Shown here one piece after another: positions 59,028 through 64,000 of a stretch of 64,000 bases of DNA. Position 1 is the stretch's first letter; each line of letters begins with the position of its first letter. Under the pieces are notes generated by a model that saw only the letters and a program-made list of their open reading frames with translations, was not told where the DNA came from and made no database searches. Position numbers and translations under genes: made by a program. Source of the stretch: Stutzerimonas stutzeri (GTDB lineage: Bacteria; Pseudomonadota; Gammaproteobacteria; Pseudomonadales; Pseudomonadaceae); assembly GCF_009789555.1 (NCBI RefSeq), contig NZ_CP046902.1, positions 3,426,001 to 3,490,000 of the forward strand, written 5' to 3'.

Positions 59028-61478
59028 TCAGTAACCGATAGCGAGCCAGTCGACGCTGCCGCCCGCGTTGGTCGAATAGATCCGCATCTGCGAGGTGCCA
59101 ACCTTAACGGCGGTCACTTCGTCGAATTCGCCAGCGGCAAGATTTTGCGTGGCTCCGAGGTGCACGAATGCGTTGGGGAAAGTCATGGGCAGTGTGATCA
59201 GCGTTCCGGACGCACTGACGGCATTGTTGCCCCACTGCATGATCAGCCCGGTATCTCCATCCCTCGACCAGCCGCTCGCACCGAGCGAGGCGGTGTTCTT
59301 CGGCACGCTGACCCCACCCGCGTCACAGCGCACCCAGGGCGTCCAGGAAGAGTTGAAGCAATTACGTGCATAGACCTGTGTCGCCCCGGCGTTGTACGAA
59401 ACGGCGACCTGACCACGGTTTCCGGTTGCCGAAATCGTGCTGTAGAACGTGGTCGTGATGTGCCAGTAAAGACTGGCGCTTGGCGAATTGGCATGGTTTG
59501 TCAGGATGACTGGATCAGTCGCGGAGTTCGGGTCTTGAATCGTTGACCCTTGCGTTTGATTGCGCACCGCGCCAGGGAGAAGGTCAATCGAGACCCCACC
59601 GGCGTTCAGGTTCGATGCGTTGTTCGCGCCAAGCGTCGCGCGAGCAGTCGCAGCATCTGCGTCGTCGAGCAGCGTTTGAATAAACGCAGGGACGTTACCG
59701 GTATGGAAAACTGACTTTCCACCAACCTGGAAGTTATTGCGCGCAGATAACGGGGCAATACTGTTGTTGATCTCAGAATTTACAACGCCGGTGTTGTAGC
59801 TGAAGTAATCAATAATCGCCAAGCAATTCGAATCATCACCCAATACCTGCCCTTCAAAAAAAATCCCACCCCCAAAGGCAGACGCCTGGTACGGCATCTT
59901 CAGCGCCGCATACTTCACCCCACCATATGTACAGGAAACGACCTCCCACGTAACCCCACCCGTTCCGTCGAGTCCATATACCATTGTGTCATGCGAGTTG
60001 TATGCCGCCTGGGATGTTACCTCTACCGAGTGCAGCACATTGCCTGCGTTGGTATACCCCCGGGTTGCCGTGATCTTTCCATCGACAAGGAACTGACGTA
60101 ACAAAGTGCTCTGATAAAGCGGGTGCAGTAATATCACGCGTTCGGTGTAGAGATTCCCAGGCGCGCCAAGCCTGCGCCGCACGGTATCGACTCGTGCCAA
60201 GCTGTCACTTGTAAGATCCGCTGCGCTGAACTGCTTGGTCAAGTTGCTGGAGTGCCATAATTCATTCCAAACGCTCCATGCTCCGTTGTAGCAACTGCGC
60301 CATTTGACCGTGCCAGCGCCGGCGTTTGTGCCATACGGAAACGCGACCTGGGTGCAGTTTCCTGTGCCACCGTACTCCAATACCAGGCAGTACCAGTGGG
60401 CAGTGCCGCCTCCTGGGTTGTTGGGGTTTGCTGTCCCCAGCACCTTCCGCCACCAGCCCGGCGAGGTGATCGAGTTCCAATCGGTAGTTGTATCTGCCCC
60501 GCCGATGGTCGACGGCGTAGCGAGGAAGGATGCGCCCTGTGCCCCAACGCCAAACGCCGCCATTGCCGCGCGGACGAATGCGGTCGTCGCGATACTGGTG
60601 TCGCTGTCCGACGGTAACGGCGTGGGCGCTTTTGGTTCGCCGGTCAGAGTAGGACTGTTGAGCGGCGCCGCGCCCAACGTGGCAAGGGCCGTGGCGGCAT
60701 CGACATCATCAAGCAGGGTCCGGGCGAAGGCAGTCAGATTTGTCGTGGCGAAGGCGTCAGCACCGGTGGCATAGATCAGCTGGTTCGCCGCAGTAACCAA
60801 CCCCGCCAGAGCCGTGAGTGTCTGGTCTTTCGGCTGCTTCTCGTCTTGGAGCTTCTTGCCCTGGGCCGCAGTGAGGGCCTGCGAGGTGCTGAGGCTGGAC
60901 AGCGAATCGTTGAGCTGTACCAGACCCGCCCGGGTGGTGGTGGCGGTAAGGCTTTTCAGCCCCGCCGGAGTGACGACTCGCGCCGCATCGGTGCCCGCCT
61001 GGGTCTCTTCGGGCGTGGCGAGCTCGACGACGCCCTGGACGGTGGTGGTCGCTGGCGGGTTGATAAAACTTATATCGCCGAACGTCAGGCTGGTGGCGTT
61101 CAGGCTCTCCAGGATGATGTCGGTGGCGAGCAGCAGCGTGGATGGCCCGGCCTTCTGGATGATCCAGCCCGATGCTGCAGGCTGCGAGTAGACGGCAATG
61201 AGCGTGCCCTTGTCGCTGAACAGGCCGAACTCCCCGACGTTGTAGCTCGAGGAGCTTTCGTCCAGCGCCATGACGTGGATGGTGTCTGCGGCCACGGCTT
61301 GCCCTGCGATCGACCCCACGCGCTTGACCTGCGCCTGCAGCGCCGTGCGCGTCTTCAACGGGGTGTACTGACCCGTGCCGAAGCCGATTTCGGTGATGGT
61401 GACCGGGCCGGTGCCGGTGTTCTGGGCGTTGATGATCTCGGCGCGGCCGGCATCGGTGATGGTGATTGGTAGTGCCAT
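59028..61478 (-). CDS. H: tail fibre protein
   Basis: An 816-residue fibre protein. The N-terminus (MALPITITDAGRAEIINAQN, then GFGTGQYTPLKTRTAL) is the baseplate-attachment domain of P2 H-like fibres. The middle has repeated trimeric units of the type LLDDVDAATALATLG and LLDDADAATARATLG, and SDTSIATTAFVRAAMAAFG. The C-terminus (SGWSRDGDTGLIMQWG; AGEFDEVTAVKVGTSQMRIY) is a gp53-like receptor-binding tip, as in R-type pyocins. It determines host range. The start overlaps the gpI stop. Confidence 0.88.
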   Translation of the reverse strand: MALPITITDAGRAEIINAQNTGTGPVTITEIGFGTGQYTPLKTRTALQAQVKRVGSIAGQAVAADTIHVMALDESSSSYNVGEFGLFSDKGTLIAVYSQPAASGWIIQKAGPSTLLLATDIILESLNATSLTFGDISFINPPATTTVQGVVELATPEETQAGTDAARVVTPAGLKSLTATTTRAGLVQLNDSLSSLSTSQALTAAQGKKLQDEKQPKDQTLTALAGLVTAANQLIYATGADAFATTNLTAFARTLLDDVDAATALATLGAAPLNSPTLTGEPKAPTPLPSDSDTSIATTAFVRAAMAAFGVGAQGASFLATPSTIGGADTTTDWNSITSPGWWRKVLGTANPNNPGGGTAHWYCLVLEYGGTGNCTQVAFPYGTNAGAGTVKWRSCYNGAWSVWNELWHSSNLTKQFSAADLTSDSLARVDTVRRRLGAPGNLYTERVILLHPLYQSTLLRQFLVDGKITATRGYTNAGNVLHSVEVTSQAAYNSHDTMVYGLDGTGGVTWEVVSCTYGGVKYAALKMPYQASAFGGGIFFEGQVLGDDSNCLAIIDYFSYNTGVVNSEINNSIAPLSARNNFQVGGKSVFHTGNVPAFIQTLLDDADAATARATLGANNASNLNAGGVSIDLLPGAVRNQTQGSTIQDPNSATDPVILTNHANSPSASLYWHITTTFYSTISATGNRGQVAVSYNAGATQVYARNCFNSSWTPWVRCDAGGVSVPKNTASLGASGWSRDGDTGLIMQWGNNAVSASGTLITLPMTFPNAFVHLGATQNLAAGEFDEVTAVKVGTSQMRIYSTNAGGSVDWLAIGY

Positions 61479-62026
61479 TACGGGGCCTCAGTGCATTGCA
61501 GGCGGCGGTAGATGACTGGCCGTGCGGCACTCTGCAGGCCGAGGCCTCCGGTAGCGGCCAGGCCGAGGGTGAGGGTGAAATGCGAGCGAACGGGCTTGGT
61601 GCGCTCGATCTCCTTGATGATGTCTTGCTGGTACGCAGCGGTATTTGGCACGCCGGCGCCCAGGGTGAGTACCACGTCAAAGGTGTGTGGTGCGCCCATC
61701 GGGCTCTTCTGCCACCACTCGCGCAGGGCCAACGAGCTGCCGAAGCTGCGCACCACGTCGCGCACGCTTTTGGAGGTGCCCTTGCGGCGTTGAATGTCGA
61801 CGGCCGAGCCGATACGGGCGCGCTTGACCGCCTCCGGCCAATAGGGCTGCCAGCTGTCGAGCGAGAGCGTCCATGCCAACCAGGGCAGCAGGTTGGCTGG
61901 GCACGTCTCTGGATTCCACAGCTCGCGCAGAGGCACGGCCAAGGTACCGAGCCGCAGGGTCGCCTGCTCGAGCTTGCGCTCAAGCGGCGAAGCGTTGGGC
62001 GGCAGCAAGGAGGGCTGGTCACTCAT
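61478..62026 (-). CDS. I: baseplate protein gpI
   Basis: A 182-residue P2 gpI homologue: MSDQPSLLPPNASPLERKLE, PLRELWNPETCPANLLPWLA, WTLSLDSWQPYWPEAVKRAR and LREWWQKSPMGAPHTFDVVL. It connects the baseplate wedge to the fibre. It overlaps J by 8 bp and abuts the fibre gene by one base. Confidence 0.92.
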   Translation of the reverse strand: MSDQPSLLPPNASPLERKLEQATLRLGTLAVPLRELWNPETCPANLLPWLAWTLSLDSWQPYWPEAVKRARIGSAVDIQRRKGTSKSVRDVVRSFGSSLALREWWQKSPMGAPHTFDVVLTLGAGVPNTAAYQQDIIKEIERTKPVRSHFTLTLGLAATGGLGLQSAARPVIYRRLQCTEAP

Positions 62027-62915
62027 CTAGGCCACCATCGGTGAGGTTGATGGCGGTGCAGTAGGAGGCGCTTTGACGGTCGACAACCAGGTTGGCGGTT
62101 GGCTCTGCGAGGTCGACACGCTGCACGCCGGGTTGATGCAGTGCGGCGTAAAGCCCGGACAAGGTCACGTCCAGGCCAAGCCTGTGCTGACCCTCGGTGT
62201 AGGCCTCGAGCGCGGCGCGTGCGTTGCCCATGATCACTTCACGATCGGGGCCTGCGTAGAAGTGCAAGGTCGCGGTTACTTCATACGGCACAACGGAGGC
62301 GGCTTGAACCTGGACGTAGTCAGTCAGCGGCCGGACGCTCTCGTCGCTCAGACGCGCCAGGACGGTGCTGAGCAACTCGGGGCTTGCCGTCCCGCTGCCT
62401 TCACGTGACAAGACGGTGACGAGAACCTGACCGGGGCTTGGGCTGGTGGCGCTCGCATCCATGACCTGGCCGTCCGCGCTGAGCGCGTGAAAGATATATG
62501 CCCCCTCGGGCCCGGCAGTGGACAGACCTTCCAGCGACAGCTGAATGCGGTACCGAAATTCACTGTCGCCCTCGTATACCGCTGCGACGGGGGGAACAGC
62601 GTCCGGATTGGCCAGGCTTATCTGCAGGCGCGTCACGCCAAAGAGCGCGCCAAGGTTGTCCAGGTCAGTGCCTGACGAATATGGCAGCATCACCGCACGG
62701 GCTGCATCATTGATTCGGGCACGCAGCTGGAGCTCACGATAGGCGCACACTTCCAGCAGCTTGACGAAGGGTTCGGATTCGATCTGGGCGTCCAGCTCCG
62801 GCGCACGCTCGATCAAGTCGGCGAGCATCGCGGTGAGGATCTGCTCGAAGTCGAGCGGCTCGATGACCTCCGGCGGCGCGACCAGGGCGAGGTTGATGGC
62901 GGTGAACTGGCTCAT
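62019..62915 (-). CDS. J: baseplate protein gpJ
   Basis: A 298-residue P2 gpJ homologue: MSQFTAINLALVAPPEVIEP, LDFEQILTAMLADLIERAPE, PYSSGTDLDNLGALFGVTRL and EGDSEFRYRIQLSLEGLSTA. It builds the baseplate edge (wedge). The start overlaps the W stop by 4 bp. Confidence 0.93.
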   Translation of the reverse strand: MSQFTAINLALVAPPEVIEPLDFEQILTAMLADLIERAPELDAQIESEPFVKLLEVCAYRELQLRARINDAARAVMLPYSSGTDLDNLGALFGVTRLQISLANPDAVPPVAAVYEGDSEFRYRIQLSLEGLSTAGPEGAYIFHALSADGQVMDASATSPSPGQVLVTVLSREGSGTASPELLSTVLARLSDESVRPLTDYVQVQAASVVPYEVTATLHFYAGPDREVIMGNARAALEAYTEGQHRLGLDVTLSGLYAALHQPGVQRVDLAEPTANLVVDRQSASYCTAINLTDGGLDE

Positions 62916-63265
62916 GCGATCGCTCCGAGGTTAAGCGGCACACGCAGGCTGAGCGGCTCATTTACGTCTGCGCGGGTGCCTTCGATGTCGAGCACCACCT
63001 GCCCTGGTTGCTCGCCCAGGAACAACTGCACCCGGCTCAGACGGATGCGCGGCTCCCAGCGCAGCAGCGCCATGGCGGTGGCGGCATAGGCCTTCAACCG
63101 CGTGCTGTCGTTAGTCGGCCAGTCGATGAGGTCCGGCAGTTGGCTGCCGTATTCGCGGCGCATGATGCGCGTGCCGATCGGGGTGGTGAGGATGTCGGCG
63201 ATGGACTGCGCCAGGTGGGCGTTGCCCTCGAGGGCGCGGCCAGTGGTGGCAGACATGCCGATCAT
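62912..63265 (-). CDS. W: baseplate wedge protein gpW (gp25-like)
   Basis: A 117-residue gp25/gpW-type lysozyme-fold wedge component: MIGMSATTGRALEGNAHLAQ, SIADILTTPIGTRIMRREYG, SQLPDLIDWPTNDSTRLKAY and WEPRIRLSRVQLFLGEQPGQ. The ITTPxGxRxMRxxYGS signature is intact. Overlaps with V and J indicate translational coupling. Confidence 0.94.
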   Translation of the reverse strand: MIGMSATTGRALEGNAHLAQSIADILTTPIGTRIMRREYGSQLPDLIDWPTNDSTRLKAYAATAMALLRWEPRIRLSRVQLFLGEQPGQVVLDIEGTRADVNEPLSLRVPLNLGAIA

Positions 63266-63795
63266 TGCGGCTCCCCCGTGTTGCTCGGGCCGCTCTGGAC
63301 GCCGCTGTGAACGTGCTTGACTAGGCTGATGCCCGCTGCAACCACGTCATCGCTAACCGTTACCCGTCCGGTGATGACCACGTTTCCAAGGATGCTGACG
63401 CCACCGGGTGCGGCGAGCTGCGCCTTGCCGCCATCTGGCAGTGTGGCGCTCAGCGTATGGCTTGCGTGGTCGTAATCGATCACAGCCCCGTCCGGATAGG
63501 TCCGGCGGCGCACGGTGGCGCTATTCGACGGCGCCGGACGTTGCTGTGAGTAGAGGCCGACCAGGGCCACGCCCTGAGCCGGTTCGCCGCTGGGGCTGAA
63601 TAGGATGCACTGCTCGCCGACCGTTGGCGGGTCCCAGTCGCTGCTGCTGCCGGCGCGCAGGGCGAGCCAGGGCAGGTTCGGCACGGTGAGCCCGCCCGAT
63701 GTGACTGTGCAGCGCGCGGCCTCGTGGTCCACTGCGACAATGGTGCCGAGGCGGATCAGGTTGTCGAGGCGGCGAATGAGATCGGTGATGTTCAT
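63262..63795 (-). CDS. V: baseplate assembly/spike protein gpV
   Basis: A 177-residue P2 gpV homologue, the tail spike that punctures the outer membrane: MNITDLIRRLDNLIRLGTIV, WLALRAGSSSDWDPPTVGEQ, CILFSPSGEPAQGVALVGLY, then the OB-fold and triple-beta-helix region (GVSILGNVVITGRVTVSDDV) and the tip VKHVHSGVQSGPSNTGEPQ with the HxH iron-site motif HVH. The ATG at 63795 gives the standard N-terminus; one three codons upstream is possible. It is the first gene of the V-to-fibre operon. Confidence 0.93.
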   Translation of the reverse strand: MNITDLIRRLDNLIRLGTIVAVDHEAARCTVTSGGLTVPNLPWLALRAGSSSDWDPPTVGEQCILFSPSGEPAQGVALVGLYSQQRPAPSNSATVRRRTYPDGAVIDYDHASHTLSATLPDGGKAQLAAPGGVSILGNVVITGRVTVSDDVVAAGISLVKHVHSGVQSGPSNTGEPQ

Positions 63796-63842
63796 GGCGA
63801 CCATGCTGACGGTCGCGCGCGCGTGGCGCATTGGGTGGGCCA

Positions 63843-63861
63843 TGTAGCCGGGTGCGCTACA
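63843..63861. promoter_or_regulatory. putative Ogr-binding dyad of the V operon
   Basis: TGTAGCCGGGTGCGCTACA: TGTAGC and GCTACA form a perfect inverted repeat (TGT-N13-ACA), lying ~57 bp (centre) before V and closely resembling the dyad at 58159-58177. Confidence 0.6.
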
Positions 63862-63869
63862 GCAAGCGA

Positions 63870-64000
63870 TCAGCGCGTCAGATGATCGAGCAGCTGGTCG
63901 CGGATCATGTCGAGTTCATCCGGCGTGAAGCCGAGCAGCCCGCGACGGGCGTACTGGACGTCGACAGCGTTGCGGCCAGGCCGGTCGCGCAGGCCGTACT
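63870..64000 (-). CDS. phage protein, C-terminal part (runs off the window)
   Basis: A frame open from the right edge ends at 63870 with a residue string YGLRDRPGRNAVDVQYARRG, LLGFTPDELDMIRDQLLDHL, TR. It is on the same strand as V and upstream of it, where P2 has tail-completion genes (S/R region). Coding is supported by composition and by the clean end before the Ogr-type dyad. The family cannot be named from the fragment. Confidence 0.5.
   Translation of the reverse strand, partial: YGLRDRPGRNAVDVQYARRGLLGFTPDELDMIRDQLLDHLTR

Noticed and set aside
59028..61478. Tail-fibre internal repeats as mobile or CRISPR repeats.
   Set aside because: The LLDDxDAATAxATLG units are in-frame protein repeats normal for trimeric fibres.
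1..64000. Insertion sequences, transposases or CRISPR arrays.
   Set aside because: No transposase-like protein, no terminal inverted-repeat pairs flanking a gene, and no regularly spaced repeat array was seen.

Overview
The window looks like a chromosome segment of a high-GC gammaproteobacterium of the Pseudomonas/Stutzerimonas type. This is an inference from the set of protein families (ChrBA, HPPD, NirBD with a linked kinase/phosphatase, a MucR-like MHYT-GGDEF-EAL protein, an OprD-family porin, DUF3079, TIGR04211) and from codon usage. No ribosomal gene is present to fix the species. At about position 36,970 the host chromosome gives way to a P2-like prophage that runs past the right edge.

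Host part (1-36,936). A truncated MFS exporter and an alpha/beta hydrolase are followed by a chromate-resistance pair chrB-chrA and a broken MFS gene of the nucleotide-translocase-like group. Next come a short-chain dehydrogenase diverging from a LysR regulator, and hpd (tyrosine catabolism). A two-gene surface-sugar unit follows: a SAF-domain NAD(P)-binding oxidoreductase and an unusual glycosyltransferase-RmlD fusion. After a curA-type reductase and an exported phytase-esterase-like protein comes the nitrite assimilation operon nirB-nirD-nirC with a PP2C/Ser-Thr kinase gene. This operon has a sigma-54 promoter and a leader RNA carrying two ANTAR-type hexaloop hairpins ahead of a terminator. 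Further right are an SH3/coiled-coil membrane protein, a MucR-like c-di-GMP enzyme, a RES-Xre toxin-antitoxin pair, an arsenosugar cluster (arsS and two glycosyltransferases), an acyltransferase-like membrane protein, an OprD porin, and a beta-CASP/MBL ribonuclease gene interrupted by an amber codon.

Prophage part (about 36,970-64,000). The left junction is the 3' end of a tRNA-Leu gene. A leftward early operon runs from an operator region near 44,550 down to the integrase: gp16-like and YmfL-like regulators, Ogr, small proteins, a large primase-helicase, small proteins with duplicated start signals, and int. Rightward from the same operators lie the repressor, a membrane-anchored WYL-like protein, a second HTH protein and a two-gene AT-richer cargo unit (NdpA-like nucleoid protein plus a membrane protein). 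A LexA-controlled cassette follows, with an SRAP/HMCES-like protein diverging from umuD-umuC. The tail and baseplate genes (V, W, J, I, fibre, fibre assembly; then FI, FII, E/E', T, U, D) are read leftward as two operons. Each operon is preceded by a 19-bp dyad that probably binds Ogr, and E is followed by a P2-type -1 frameshift signal.

The best candidate for something undescribed is the cargo between the phage repressor and the tail genes: the NdpA-like/membrane protein pair with its WYL and HTH neighbours, and the SOS-controlled SRAP-UmuDC cassette whose UmuD has lost its catalytic lysine.
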